64,000 nt of DNA, from the NCBI RefSeq assembly GCF_000826145.2, contig NZ_LN651337.1, forward strand, positions 1,774,945-1,838,944, given 5' to 3'. The notes under the pieces were generated by a model. The model had not been told where the DNA came from, did not search any database, and saw only the letters and a list, made by a program, of their open reading frames with translations. Source of the DNA: Sporosarcina koreensis (GTDB lineage: Bacteria; Bacillota; Bacilli; Bacillales_A; Planococcaceae). Below are positions 1-8,517 of the stretch, piece by piece; position 1 is the first letter of the stretch; the number at the start of each line of letters is the position of its first letter. The position numbers and the translations under genes were made by a program.

Positions 1-84
1 CGGAAAGACGTTCTCGATGAGAATCAATGCCAGCACGCCAAAATAGCCATACTGCTCCAGCACGGCCAGTATCCAGCCTTCCAT
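1..84 (-). CDS. DedA family membrane protein, N-terminal fragment
   Basis: The 28 visible residues begin MEGWILAVLEQYGYFGVLAL and run to an ENVFP motif at the window edge. That is the typical start of DedA/SNARE-associated membrane proteins (flippase-like proteins of the VTT family), where ENVFPPIPSE follows the first membrane helix. The ATG at 84 is preceded by a purine-rich AAGGGAGGG site. The rest lies outside the window, so completeness cannot be judged. An intergenic repeat array lies directly upstream. Confidence 0.75.
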   Translation of the reverse strand, partial: MEGWILAVLEQYGYFGVLALILIENVFP

Positions 85-219
85 CCATGCCCTCCCTTCC
101 TTTTCATTTATCATACAGCCATTGCGCCGCCCGAAGAAGAGGAAATTTCAGTGCCGCCTCTCCATCATAAGGCCGGTGTATGTACCCAGGGACTTCTGAT
201 ACTCCGGAGCGGTCGGATT

Positions 220-355
220 CCGCTCATAAACAGGCCCGTTCCGCTCATAAACCACGGAAAATGATCATAAACCTTGAAAAGTGATCATAAACCACGGAAA
301 ACGCTCATAAAGCCGTCAAAGTGATCATAAACCACATAATTGCGCTCATAACTTC
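220..355 (-). repeat. Intergenic 20-21 bp tandem array A
   Basis: Seven units carry CATAAA on the plus strand at 225, 246, 266, 286, 306, 326 and 347, so spacings are 21, 20, 20, 20, 20 and 21 bp. Read on the minus strand each unit is TTTATGAGCG or TTTATGATCA followed by a variable segment. The array opens on the minus strand with the boundary GTGAAGTTATGAGCG, shared with the arrays at 7935, 47051 and 56786. It lies between the thiolase 3' side and the DedA start. Function unknown. Confidence 0.9.
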
Positions 356-481
356 ACACAATCGATCAGGCCTGCCGCCTTTTCCTCCGCACGGTTTCCC
401 GCCAAACGATAGGTTACGGCCCCTCCGCTGTGATTTCCGTGAAGACCGTCAGCTTGTTCCTTTTTATCGCGGCACGAGCCC

Positions 482-524
482 GTCGGACACCGGCTTTCGA
501 CCCCCGGGACCCGGTCTGTCCGAC
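482..524. other. Imperfect inverted repeat in a gene-free stretch
   Basis: GTCGGACACCGG at 482-493 can pair with CCGGTCTGTCCGAC at 511-524 (one bulge) around a 17-base loop. There is no T-run, so it does not look like a terminator. The rest of 356-574 shows no credible gene; ORFs there have no ribosome site and run through the terminator. Confidence 0.4.
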
Positions 525-574
525 ATATGGACGACGCACGGCAGAGCAGGTTTCCCCTTTCCCTGCCAGTGTAC

Positions 575-612
575 GAAAACAGGCGGCCGTCTATGACTGG
601 CCGCCTGTTTCG
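575..612 (-). terminator. Rho-independent terminator of the thiolase gene
   Basis: A 12-bp perfect stem (AAACAGGCGGCC at 577-588 with its complement at 599-610) around a 10-base loop, followed on the minus strand by a short T-rich run. It lies about 50 bases past the thiolase stop. Confidence 0.8.
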
Positions 613-661
613 GTATCGCTCTGTCCGCTCTATCCTTACATGCATATTCCGGACGTCGCTT

Positions 662-1813
662 TCAATGAATCATTTCAATGATCGTGGCGTTCGCCATTCC
701 CATACCTTCGCAGATCGCCAGCAGGCCGTATCGTCCGCCGGAAGCTTTCAGCTCATGCAGCAGCGACACGAGCAGCTTTGTTCCTGTCGCTCCAAGAGGG
801 TGGCCAAGCGCGATCGCGCCGCCGTTGACGTTGAGCTTTTTCGGATCTGCTCCTGTTTCCGCCAGCCAGGCGAGCGGCACGGAGGCGAACGCTTCATTCA
901 CTTCGTACAGATCCATTTCATCGATCGTCATTCCTGCTTTTCGGAGCACCTGGCGGGTCGCTTCGATCGGCCCTGTCAGCATGAGTGTCGGGTCCGATCC
1001 GACAACCGTACGGGCGACGATCCGCGCCAGCGGCCGGACGCCGAGCTGTTCGGCTTTCTCGAGGCTCATGAGCAGTACGGCGGATGCCCCGTCGCTCATC
1101 TGGCTTGCATTCCCCGCTGTGATGACCCCATTTTCGTCGAACACCGTCCGCAGGCCCGCCAGCGCGGCCGGTGTCGTATCGGGGCGGGGCCCTTCATCTT
1201 CCATGAACAGCTCGGCCGTGCCGTCGGCGCTGACGACCGGTACCGGGACAATCTCCTCGCTGAATCGTCCCCCGTCGATGGCCTGCATCGCCTTCTGATG
1301 ACTTTCATAGGCATACTGATCGAGCCTCTCCCTGGACAGGTTCCATTTCCGGGCGATCCGTTCGGCGGACAATCCCTGATTGATAATCTCGTAACGCGCC
1401 GTCAACTTGGCGCTCGGTTTTGCGGCATGCATATTGGAGAACATCGGCTCCCGCGTCATACTTTCCACGCCGCCCGCAACCACGATATCCATGTCACCAC
1501 TTGCAATCGCCTGTGAAGCGAAGTGTACCGCCTGCTGGCTCGATCCGCATTGACGGTCGATGGTGACCCCAGGCACGCGGACCGGAAAGCCTGCAATGAG
1601 AGCAGCTGTCCTGGCGATGTTGCCGCCCTGTTCACCGGATTGCGTCACGCAGCCCAGGATCACATCTTCCGCCTCATCCTTTGAAACCCCTGCACGCGTC
1701 ATCAGTTCGTCCAGGACAAGTGCCGCCAGCTCATCAGGCCGTGTTCCGGATAAACTCCCTTTCCGCCGTCCGACCGGTGTCCTGACACCCGCCACAATTA
1801 CCGTCTCTTTCAT
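662..1813 (-). CDS. Thiolase family protein (acetyl-CoA acyltransferase)
   Basis: A 383-residue condensing-type thiolase that either cleaves 3-ketoacyl-CoA or joins two acetyl-CoA units in the cytoplasm. All catalytic residues are visible: the nucleophile Cys89 in DRQCGSSQQA, His338 in GHPLGATG and Cys368 in ICEGMGMANA near the C-terminus. Length is typical. The sequence resembles the FadA/YhfS-type degradative thiolases more than a dedicated biosynthetic AtoB, but substrate length cannot be told from sequence. A ribosome site (GAGGGGC) precedes the ATG. It stands alone with its own terminator; no beta-oxidation partner is adjacent. Confidence 0.9.
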   Translation of the reverse strand: MKETVIVAGVRTPVGRRKGSLSGTRPDELAALVLDELMTRAGVSKDEAEDVILGCVTQSGEQGGNIARTAALIAGFPVRVPGVTIDRQCGSSQQAVHFASQAIASGDMDIVVAGGVESMTREPMFSNMHAAKPSAKLTARYEIINQGLSAERIARKWNLSRERLDQYAYESHQKAMQAIDGGRFSEEIVPVPVVSADGTAELFMEDEGPRPDTTPAALAGLRTVFDENGVITAGNASQMSDGASAVLLMSLEKAEQLGVRPLARIVARTVVGSDPTLMLTGPIEATRQVLRKAGMTIDEMDLYEVNEAFASVPLAWLAETGADPKKLNVNGGAIALGHPLGATGTKLLVSLLHELKASGGRYGLLAICEGMGMANATIIEMIH

Positions 1814-1912
1814 AGCTGCCCCTCCTCAACCTTCAAATAGTTATAGTTTTCCAACAACTATACCAATGAATGAAAACGTCTTCAACTGCCAATTCGTCAT
1901 CTTCCGCCGCAT

Positions 1913-1981
1913 CTCAGCCTAAAGACTGAGATGAATCTCCGTACAGCGCCTGTTTGGCAGGCAGGGGAAACATCTTATGAT
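1913..1981 (+). promoter_or_regulatory. lia operon promoter with LiaR-like box
   Basis: The inverted repeat CTCAGCCTAAAGACTGAG at 1913-1930 resembles, from memory, the LiaR/VraR-type box (paired AGnCT half sites around AA). A SigA-like promoter follows: TTGGCA at 1954-1959, a 16-base spacer and TATGAT at 1976-1981, 32 bases before the first lia gene. This fits activation by LiaR bound just upstream of the -35. Confidence 0.7.
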
Positions 1982-2013
1982 AGGGATACAAACGAAGGGA
2001 GGCCATCATCACC

Positions 2014-2361
2014 ATGAAAAAATTTGCACTCGCATCACTCGGAATCATCGCGGCCATCGTCGCTGTCGCGAATATCGGTTCAATCGCTGCGCTTGCCCTG
2101 TCCGCTGCAGCCGTATTCTTCGGCCTGCATTATGTACGGAAAAGCGGATCGGGATTCGTCCGCTTCCTCGCCGGCTTCGTGCTCGTGATCGGGATCTTGT
2201 CGGGCATCTCAAATATCCCGGCATTCATCGGACTGCTCGCTGCTGCCGGTGCGTACTATGCATGGCGCACTTGGAAGAAGGAGAAGCGTGCCGACGATCC
2301 CATCATCGACGCAGACCCATTCACGAAATTCGAGAAACAATGGAACGAGTTCACAAAATAA
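2014..2361 (+). CDS. LiaI-like small membrane protein (lmo0954 type)
   Basis: A 115-residue protein with an N-terminal hydrophobic segment (residues 1-40), two further membrane helices (about 48-68 and 70-88) and a charged cytoplasmic tail ending KFEKQWNEFTK. It occupies the place of liaI at the head of the lia operon, where LiaI is the membrane anchor that recruits the PspA-like LiaH during envelope stress. Its sequence is closer to the lmo0954-type membrane protein than to B. subtilis LiaI; the role is inferred from context. Start chosen at MKKFAL with GGGAGG upstream. liaH follows after 12 bases. Confidence 0.75.
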   Translation: MKKFALASLGIIAAIVAVANIGSIAALALSAAAVFFGLHYVRKSGSGFVRFLAGFVLVIGILSGISNIPAFIGLLAAAGAYYAWRTWKKEKRADDPIIDADPFTKFEKQWNEFTK

Positions 2362-2373
2362 GGAGGTCATTGC

Positions 2374-2982
2374 ATGAACGAACTATGGTATAAATTCAAA
2401 TTTGCCGTACAGGAAGACTTGGAGAAGCTGACAGAAAAACGGACACCCCACCATGCAGCCGATGTATTGAACGAGACGATCAAGGAAGCGGAACAGCAGA
2501 CGGCTGCCGTCGGGAAACTGATGGACCGGCAGCGGTTGCTGCGGGATGAGATCACGAAGGAACTGGCGGAAGCGGAACGGATGGCCGCCAAACGGAAGGA
2601 GCAGCTGCAGCTGGCCGAAGCCACGGAGGATGACGAGCTGATCAGCTATGCAGCTGATGAAGTCCATGCTTATGAAAGACGCCGGGATGAACTCCAGGCA
2701 CTCGCAGACGAGACGACCCAGTCGATGCTCAAGCTCGAACGGCGCTTCGAAAACATGAAACACAAAGTGAAAGACATGAAAGTCCGCCGGCTCAAGCTGA
2801 TGGGCGAGGAGAACGAAAATCGCGCAAACTACCGGATGGACAGAATCTTCAATGCCGATCTGACGCCGCGTAACGAGTTTGACAGTGATAAGGACGACCG
2901 CACTCCTGGTGATATCGCATCCATGCGTCAGCGTCTAGACAAATTGACGGCCGACGAAGCAGGCCGGACGGAAATCGTGTAA
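2374..2982 (+). CDS. liaH: PspA/IM30 family protein LiaH
   Basis: A 202-residue PspA/IM30 (ESCRT-III-like) phage-shock protein. It begins with NELWYKFKFAVQEDLEKL, an amphipathic start, followed by long charged coiled-coil helices (about residues 25-150) and a flexible acidic tail. LiaH oligomerises at the membrane under cell-wall antibiotic stress. AAGGAGG lies upstream of the ATG. The gene sits between the LiaI-like protein and liaF, as in Bacillus lia operons. The 300 bases after it hold a 21-bp tandem array rather than a gene, an unusual gap in this operon. Confidence 0.88.
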   Translation: MNELWYKFKFAVQEDLEKLTEKRTPHHAADVLNETIKEAEQQTAAVGKLMDRQRLLRDEITKELAEAERMAAKRKEQLQLAEATEDDELISYAADEVHAYERRRDELQALADETTQSMLKLERRFENMKHKVKDMKVRRLKLMGEENENRANYRMDRIFNADLTPRNEFDSDKDDRTPGDIASMRQRLDKLTADEAGRTEIV

Positions 2983-3085
2983 ACTAAGAGAAACAGCAGC
3001 TGGCTGACCGGACGGCAGAGGAACTAGTGCCGGCCCGGCAGCCGTTTTGCCTGCATGGGATGCCGGCGGGCGCACGATGGACGGA

Positions 3086-3232
3086 ATGGATCGCTTTGCT
3101 GGCCTAATCGAGCGGTTCGCGAACACAATCGATCACTTTGTCAGTGAAATGGATCGGTTTCCAGGCTGAATCGATCGCTTCGCCAGCACAATGGATCGGT
3201 CCCCCGCCTGAATGGATCGCTTTGCTGGTAAA
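3086..3232 (+). repeat. 21-bp tandem array F between liaH and liaF
   Basis: Seven consecutive units of exactly 21 bp start at 3086, 3107, 3128, 3149, 3170, 3191 and 3212. Each opens with ATSGAKCRSTTY (for example ATGGATCGCTTTGCTGG, ATCGATCACTTTGTCAG); the second half varies. The GATCACTTT/GATCGCTTT core is shared with the TTTATGATCACTTT arrays elsewhere. The rest of 2985-3283 holds no visible gene; a short GC-rich hairpin region precedes the array. Confidence 0.9.
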
Positions 3233-3283
3233 TCTACACACCGCAGCTATATCAATGACTTCGAGAAAGGAGGAAGACAACGC

Positions 3284-3985
3284 ATGAAACGGACAAAGAC
3301 GGAGCGCTTCACACTGTGGATCGTCGCTTTTTTCCTGCTGGTTTTCGTGGAAGCCGGCCTGTTTGGCAACGGCAATGTCATCTTCTTCTTTCTCGGTGCC
3401 ATTGTGCTGTACTACGGGACACACCAGCGCTCCAAATGGATGGTATTTACGGCCGGCGTCTTCATCATCATCGCGCTTCTGTCCCTCTGGAGCCTCCGCC
3501 TGCTCATTTTCGGCATTCTGCTCTATCTCGTGATACGGCTCTGGAAAGGGACGCCTGCGGAGGAAATCATGCGCCCGCTGAAGGAGATGGAACGGCAGAC
3601 GCCGAACGGCATCTGGAAAGACCGGCTGTTCTCCCAGCAGTCGACTCCATTCACTTCGTACGAATGGCAGGACGTCCATGTGCAGGGCCTGATCGGCGAC
3701 TTCCATATCGATGTGACGGACACCGTGCTGCCGAAAGAAACATCGCTCATCTCCATCCGACAGGGACTCGGCCGCGTGAAGGTCGAGCTGCCGTACGATC
3801 TGCCAGTCCGTGTTCACTGTTCCATCCTGTTCGGGGAGTGCCGGCTGTTCGACCTGGAGCCGAAACGGCTGCTGAACGAATCGATCCATATGAAAGACGG
3901 CTATGATCGGAATATAGGAGCGGAAGCGGAACTCATCATCTCCATCTCCGTCCGGTTCGGTGATATCGAGGTGATCCGGAAATGA
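3284..3985 (+). CDS. liaF: Cell-wall stress regulator LiaF
   Basis: A 233-residue membrane protein with four hydrophobic segments in the first 90 residues (near 8-25, 28-45, 49-65 and 68-85) and a soluble C-terminal domain. The latter has the LiaF/DUF2154-type beta-rich pattern (FHIDVTDTVLPKETSLISIR; ISVRFGDIEVI). LiaF keeps the kinase LiaS inactive without envelope stress. The start is set by AAAGGAGG seven bases before MKRTKTERF; upstream in-frame codons run into the repeat array. Its stop overlaps the liaS start (ATGA), indicating translational coupling. Confidence 0.9.
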   Translation: MKRTKTERFTLWIVAFFLLVFVEAGLFGNGNVIFFFLGAIVLYYGTHQRSKWMVFTAGVFIIIALLSLWSLRLLIFGILLYLVIRLWKGTPAEEIMRPLKEMERQTPNGIWKDRLFSQQSTPFTSYEWQDVHVQGLIGDFHIDVTDTVLPKETSLISIRQGLGRVKVELPYDLPVRVHCSILFGECRLFDLEPKRLLNESIHMKDGYDRNIGAEAELIISISVRFGDIEVIRK

Positions 3986-5025
3986 GCGGATTTTTCTGGC
4001 GGGCGATCCTCCTGTCGTTCCTGTTCCTCGCCGCTACGGCAGCCGGCGTCTATGGTCTGGTTGAATACGCCCCGGTCCTCGAATGGCAGCAGCTGTTCGA
4101 GGATGAATTGCTTGAAGTGCCGCTTGGTGTCTGGCTCGCAGCCGTGCCAATTGCACTTGGCTGGTCGTTCTCCGGCTGGATTTACGGCATTGCACGCAAC
4201 CGTGAAAAAGCAGTGGAGCGGAGTCTCGGGCAGCTGGCGGAGGAAAATCCCCAGCCGTCCACGAAAGGGCTGTCCCGTAAACTGAAGCGGTCGGTCGACG
4301 AAATATCGGAAGTGCTCGATACGCAGAAACGCAGCCTGCAGAGGATCACCGACCAGCGCGCGGAGGATCAGGATAAAATCATCCAGGAGCGGCTGATCGA
4401 AGAACGGCAGCGGCTTGCTCGCGAACTTCACGATTCCGTCTCCCAGCAGCTGTTCGCCGCGTCCATGCTTCTGTCCTCTTTGACCGAGCAGCCGACAGCG
4501 GACGCCGCTCGGAAACCACTGTTGCAAGTCGAACGGATGGTGCAGCAGGCGCAGCTCGAAATGAGAGCGCTCTTGCTGCACTTACGGCCGGCCGTCCTCA
4601 ACAGCAAGACGCTGAAGGAAGGACTGGAAGAGCTGCTGGTGGAACTGCAGCAGAAAGTGACATTCACGATCCGGTACCGGCTTGAAGATGTGCCGTTGTC
4701 AAAAGGCGCGGAAGACCACTTGTTCCGCATCGCCCAGGAGACCTTGTCGAACACGCTGCGCCATGCCCAGGCGACGGAAGTCGATGTGCTGTTCATAAGC
4801 CGGGATGAGCTGGCCATCTTCCGCGTGCAGGATAACGGCGTCGGCTTCAGTGAGATGCCGGATCGCGGAGGCGCCTACGGCCTGCAGAACGTGAAAGAGC
4901 GCGCCGTCGAAATCGGCGGCGTCTGTAAGATCGTTTCCGTCCCTTCCCAAGGGACCATCGTGGAAGTGAAATTGCCGATTCGTAAAGGAGAGGATACCCA
5001 TGATCCGTATACTGCTCGCGGATGA
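3982..5025 (+). CDS. liaS: Sensor histidine kinase LiaS
   Basis: A 347-residue intramembrane-sensing kinase: two N-terminal membrane helices (about 5-28 and 49-70) with only a short outside loop, a linker, a HisKA_3 dimerisation domain with phospho-acceptor His150 in [10 protein letters not shown], and a HATPase domain ([18 protein letters not shown]). It belongs to the NarL-partner kinases and phosphorylates LiaR in response to lipid-II cycle antibiotics. The gene overlaps liaF by four bases and liaR by 26. Confidence 0.92.
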   Translation: MSGFFWRAILLSFLFLAATAAGVYGLVEYAPVLEWQQLFEDELLEVPLGVWLAAVPIALGWSFSGWIYGIARNREKAVERSLGQLAEENPQPSTKGLSRKLKRSVDEISEVLDTQKRSLQRITDQRAEDQDKIIQERLIEERQRLARELHDSVSQQLFAASMLLSSLTEQPTADAARKPLLQVERMVQQAQLEMRALLLHLRPAVLNSKTLKEGLEELLVELQQKVTFTIRYRLEDVPLSKGAEDHLFRIAQETLSNTLRHAQATEVDVLFISRDELAIFRVQDNGVGFSEMPDRGGAYGLQNVKERAVEIGGVCKIVSVPSQGTIVEVKLPIRKGEDTHDPYTARG

Positions 5026-5635
5026 TCATGAAATGGTGCGCATTGGCGTGTCCGCCTATTTGAGCATGCAGGACGATATGGAAGTGGTTGCCGAAGCGTC
5101 GGACGGCGGGGAAGCCGTGGAGAAAGCACTCGCCCTCCGTCCCGACGTCATCCTGATGGATATGGTGATGCCGGTCATGACCGGCGCGGAGGCGACGGGC
5201 GAAATCATCCGGCAGTGGCCGGAAGCCCGCATCATCATAGTCACCAGCTTCCTCGACGACGATAAGGTGTATCCGGCTCTCGAAGCCGGCGCTTCCAGTT
5301 ACATTCTGAAGACCTCCAATGCGTCACGGATTGCACAGGCGATCCGCGATACAGCACAGGGGCAGAGCGTGCTGGAACCGGAAGTGACGAGCAAGATGAT
5401 GGAGAAGATGCGAAGCGGAGCGCCGGATCAGCCGCTCCATGAAAGCCTGACAGAACGGGAACTTGAAACGCTTCTGCTTCTGGCGAAAGGCAGGTCCAAC
5501 CAGGAGATTGCGGACGAACTGTTCATCTCCCTGAAGACGGTGAAGACACATGTCAGCAATGTCCTGTCGAAGCTTGACGTCCAGGACCGCACCCAGGCGG
5601 TCATCTACGCCTTTCAGCACCATCTCGCCAATTGA
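5000..5635 (+). CDS. liaR: Response regulator LiaR
   Basis: A 211-residue NarL/FixJ-type regulator. The receiver domain carries the acidic pair DD at 8-9, the phospho-acceptor Asp54 in VILMDMVMP and the conserved TSF and LKT segments. The C-terminal LuxR-type HTH ([31 protein letters not shown]) spans about residues 145-205. The likely target is the box at 1913-1930 upstream of its own operon. It overlaps liaS by 26 bases and is followed by a terminator. Confidence 0.93.
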   Translation: MIRILLADDHEMVRIGVSAYLSMQDDMEVVAEASDGGEAVEKALALRPDVILMDMVMPVMTGAEATGEIIRQWPEARIIIVTSFLDDDKVYPALEAGASSYILKTSNASRIAQAIRDTAQGQSVLEPEVTSKMMEKMRSGAPDQPLHESLTERELETLLLLAKGRSNQEIADELFISLKTVKTHVSNVLSKLDVQDRTQAVIYAFQHHLAN

Positions 5636-5645
5636 GATTTACAAA

Positions 5646-5692
5646 CGAAAAACCGCATGACACCGATCCGGGTGCCATGCGGTTTATTCGGT
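5646..5692. terminator. Bidirectional terminator after liaR
   Basis: A 10-bp stem (AAACCGCATG at 5650-5659 with its complement at 5676-5685) flanked by A-rich and T-rich sequence on both sides. It serves the convergent liaR and the channel gene at 5716. Confidence 0.85.
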
Positions 5693-5715
5693 TTACCTGA
5701 AACCTGACGGCCGTC

Positions 5716-7614
5716 TCAGCGATCGTCTCTCGGTTTCTGGTTATTCCACTGATCGTGCGCTTCTTTGTTGAACCGGCTGCGGCGGTCATGTTCGCCGTAC
5801 GGGTACTCCTCCCCCGGTTCCACTTCGTTATATCCCGGGTCCGCAGCATCGTCCGTAAACGGCACCGGGTCGGTTCCGCCGAAGTTATCGGATACCGGCG
5901 GCTGTACGTCCGAGTACGCCGGACCTTTCAGGCTGTCTGCCGGATCTTCCGGTACGTCATCTGAAGACGGCATCGGCGGTGCCTGGTCAGCCGCTTGTTT
6001 CATATCCTGTTTCTTCTGATGCATTTCAGATCGAGTTTCACGCATGCCCGATTTCGCTTGGGCTTTCGCCTGTTCGGCATCCTTTTTCATCTCTTCCTTC
6101 TTCTGTTCCCAATCTTCCTTCGAGACATCTGCATCCTGCAGGCTCGATTCCATTTTGGATAGGTAGCGGGAGGCATGATCGCGACCACCGAGACCGAATG
6201 CCAGGCCGAACGCGAGAGCCACACCACCGAGGATGAGAATGAATGCCGCATTGATGATCGCGGGTGCAATTCCGAGCTGGCTGAGTGCCATGAAGAACGC
6301 AAAGGCCAGGATTGCATACTTCGCGACGAAGCGCAGGATATGCGGACTGCCCGATTTCGTTTTCATGACACTGCCGATGAACTGCTCAGCCAGGTTCGCC
6401 AGCCAGAAACCGACAGCAAGGATGAGCACCGCAGCCAGCACCATCGGCAAGTATGCAAAGATGGCTGTCGCAAGCGTCACCATGAAGGCAAGCTGGACAA
6501 TCTGCAGCGCTTCCACGACGAACAGAAGGATGATCACGATCTGCACAATCGTTGCAATCACGGAAGATACGGTGAAGGCGGACGGCGAATGGCTGCCGGA
6601 CTTCACGCCGAGCTTACCGGACAGGGAATCCACACCGAGGTTCGCAAGCAGCTGGGCGACAACCTTCTTCACCCACTTCGCGACATAGACACCGACGATC
6701 ACAAGAACAACCGCAATGATGATGCGCGGCAGCATGACCATGATGTCATTGAGCATCGCAATGGCCGGCTGTGAAATCCCCTCGAGATCCAGCACTTCAA
6801 GACCGGAGATCGTCACCGGAATCATGATCAGGACGAAAGCGATCGTGCCGATCACTTTGGAAACGCTCGTTCCCTGGACGGCAGATGACAGATGCAGCTT
6901 GTCCGCAATCTTGTCAGTGCCGACAGACTCCAGCAGTTTTGTCACGATCGTACGGACAATCTTCGCCACAACATAGCCGACCGCAAAGATGAGTGCAGCC
7001 CCGACCAACTTCGGAATGAACGCGACGAACCCGGTCAGCAGGTGTTCGAACGGTCCGCTTACGCCGCTGAGGCCGAGCGCACTGAGCACCGCGGGGATGA
7101 ACAGCAGCAGGATGCCGTAGAATGCGATGTTCGCAGCCGTGCTGACCCACTGCTCCTTATCGACCGTTTCCGGTGAGCCGCCTGTTTTCGAAACGGCTTT
7201 GTGGACGTCCACTTTGTGCCCGGCCCTCATGACGAGTTTCTTCACGACCGTTGCGAGGACATACGCGAACAGCAGGATGAGAGCCGCCTTTAAGATACCG
7301 AGCACAGCACCGCTGAAGCCTGCGAAGACATTTAGGAACGGCGCCGCAATCGGGTTAAGGTTCATCATGTTGAAGAAGATGAGAACCGTCAGCAGCAGGA
7401 CGATGAAGAATACGATCTTACCGGCAATCCTGTCAGCGCCCCATTTTTTGTCACGCATATTGAGCCTTTCGTCCACACGTGCCTTTTTCATTGCCTTGGT
7501 GACGATGTTTTCGAGTACTTTCGCAATAATGAATCCGATAATTAATACAATGATGCCGAGTATCAGATCTGGAAGCCAGCTGAAGATATTTGCATAATAG
7601 GGATCACTGAACAT
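5716..7614 (-). CDS. Multi-helix mechanosensitive-channel-like protein (TM_helix repeats)
   Basis: A 632-residue membrane protein built from repeated units of the 'conserved TM helix' type (PF05552): a pattern of LPxLIxAxxVxxVGxxxAK recurs around residues 14, 195, 295 and 390, each followed by a KxVxxLLxxxGVDxLxxK segment. This is the CmpX/YnaI-related family annotated as mechanosensitive channels; a full MscS beta domain is not evident. After a last glycine-rich helix the final ~150 residues are hydrophilic, with a charged coiled-coil stretch and a Pro/Asp-rich, probably disordered tail. Ion-channel function is inferred from the family only. Confidence 0.8.
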   Translation of the reverse strand: MFSDPYYANIFSWLPDLILGIIVLIIGFIIAKVLENIVTKAMKKARVDERLNMRDKKWGADRIAGKIVFFIVLLLTVLIFFNMMNLNPIAAPFLNVFAGFSGAVLGILKAALILLFAYVLATVVKKLVMRAGHKVDVHKAVSKTGGSPETVDKEQWVSTAANIAFYGILLLFIPAVLSALGLSGVSGPFEHLLTGFVAFIPKLVGAALIFAVGYVVAKIVRTIVTKLLESVGTDKIADKLHLSSAVQGTSVSKVIGTIAFVLIMIPVTISGLEVLDLEGISQPAIAMLNDIMVMLPRIIIAVVLVIVGVYVAKWVKKVVAQLLANLGVDSLSGKLGVKSGSHSPSAFTVSSVIATIVQIVIILLFVVEALQIVQLAFMVTLATAIFAYLPMVLAAVLILAVGFWLANLAEQFIGSVMKTKSGSPHILRFVAKYAILAFAFFMALSQLGIAPAIINAAFILILGGVALAFGLAFGLGGRDHASRYLSKMESSLQDADVSKEDWEQKKEEMKKDAEQAKAQAKSGMRETRSEMHQKKQDMKQAADQAPPMPSSDDVPEDPADSLKGPAYSDVQPPVSDNFGGTDPVPFTDDAADPGYNEVEPGEEYPYGEHDRRSRFNKEAHDQWNNQKPRDDR

Positions 7615-7740
7615 TCGTATCCTCCATTCTATATAGTAGATTGCTATGTTTATACCTGTTAACTTGCTTGGATAAACCTTTGCAGGCAGGCCGCGGAACA
7701 GCTTGGCGCCGGCCGGTATTGCTGCATGATGGTCCCGCTG

Positions 7741-7790
7741 CTGGTTTATGAGCGGTTCTCAGGGTTTATGATTATTTTGCTTTCAACGGC
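7741..7790 (+). repeat. Two isolated units of the 20-bp repeat family
   Basis: TTTATGAGCGGTT and TTTATGATTATTTT units with ATG at 7748 and 7768 lie upstream of array B in the same intergenic region. Between them and the array (7790-7925) I see no gene or other element. Confidence 0.6.
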
Positions 7791-7924
7791 GTCCCCCCAC
7801 CCTGACGGCTTCACTGAAAAGCGGAGCCGCAGGCGGAGTTGACAAGCCAGTCTTTGATTTGCTTGTTTGCTGCGCGGCTCGGAGGCGTCCGGAAGTCGTG
7901 AACCGGCCGCGGGCAGAGGGGCGT

Positions 7925-8090
7925 TTGTGAAGTTATGAGCGCTTTAAGGTGGTTTATGAGCGGAAATCCGGTTTTATGATCACTTCGGCCGGTTTATGAG
8001 CGGAAACTGCGATTTATGATCACTTTCATCGGTTTATGAGCAGAATCACAGGTTTATGAGCACTTTTACCGTTTTATGAGCATTCCTGCA
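7925..8090 (+). repeat. Intergenic 20-21 bp tandem array B
   Basis: Eight units with ATGAKC at 7935, 7956, 7976, 7996, 8016, 8036, 8056 and 8076: one 21-bp step, then 20-bp steps. It starts with the shared boundary TTTGTGAAGTTATGAGCG. It lies between the channel gene start and the 3' end of the small gene at 8197, both on the minus strand. Confidence 0.92.
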
Positions 8091-8137
8091 CGTTTCCACA
8101 ACTTCAAGAGCGGCCGGATGCCGATCCATCCGTAACA

Positions 8138-8177
8138 CGAAGAAAACCAGCTGCCTGCAGGCAGCTGGTTTTCTTCG
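8138..8177 (-). terminator. Perfect 40-bp palindrome acting as terminator
   Basis: CGAAGAAAACCAGCTGCCTG at 8138-8157 is followed at once by its exact reverse complement to 8177. In RNA it forms a long hairpin with a T-tract on either strand. It lies 20 bases past the stop of the small gene at 8197-8424. Confidence 0.85.
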
Positions 8178-8196
8178 TTGTCGTATGGGTGACGCT

Positions 8197-8424
8197 TCAC
8201 TTGCCGTTTTTCCCCTTGTCTGCCGGAGTCACCTTGGTCTGGCCATCGGCAGTTGGGTCTTCCGCGCCGGCGGTGTCGCCGGGTTCGTGCACGACATGCG
8301 TATAGTTGGAATCCGCCGGGTCCGACAATGGCAGCTCCTCGGTGGGACCGGCCGGTTTGCCTTTTTTCGGCACTTTCGGTTCCAGGTCACGCTTGTTGGG
8401 ATATTTGTTGTCATGGATGGTCAT
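8197..8424 (-). CDS. Small hydrophilic protein under a sigma-B-type promoter
   Basis: A 75-residue, Pro/Asp/Lys-rich protein with no membrane segment and low complexity (KVPKKGKPAGPTEELPLSDP), probably disordered. I do not recognise a family. The start at MTIHDNKYPNK is chosen because GGAGGGGG lies about eight bases upstream; a longer in-frame ORF reaches 8469 without a ribosome site. The gene has its own promoter and terminator and is probably a minor general-stress protein, inferred only from the promoter. Confidence 0.7.
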   Translation of the reverse strand: MTIHDNKYPNKRDLEPKVPKKGKPAGPTEELPLSDPADSNYTHVVHEPGDTAGAEDPTADGQTKVTPADKGKNGK

Positions 8425-8481
8425 TGTGTTCGCCCCCTCCATAGCCTGTCTGTCCAGACGGCTATCCATTGTCCCCTTAGA

Positions 8482-8507
8482 ATTCCCGGCTTCCGGACAA
8501 TTTAAAC
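8482..8507 (-). promoter_or_regulatory. Sigma-B-type promoter
   Basis: On the minus strand GTTTAA (8502-8507), a 14-base spacer and GGGAAT (8482-8487), matching the general-stress consensus GTTTAA-N12-15-GGGWAW. It lies 58 bases before the start of the 75-residue gene. Confidence 0.8.
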
Positions 8508-8517
8508 TCTGCCGTGT

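Noticed and set aside
346..645. 99-residue minus-strand ORF
   Set aside because: Includes the thiolase terminator hairpin and the edge of array A, has no ribosome site.
527..1516. 329-residue plus-strand ORF
   Set aside because: Antisense to the thiolase gene, which has all catalytic motifs and a ribosome site; the ORF is a high-GC shadow frame.
7935..8085. Repeat arrays as DnaA-box clusters or an origin
   Set aside because: The unit does not contain TTATNCACA, arrays occur many times, and no dnaA/dnaN context exists.
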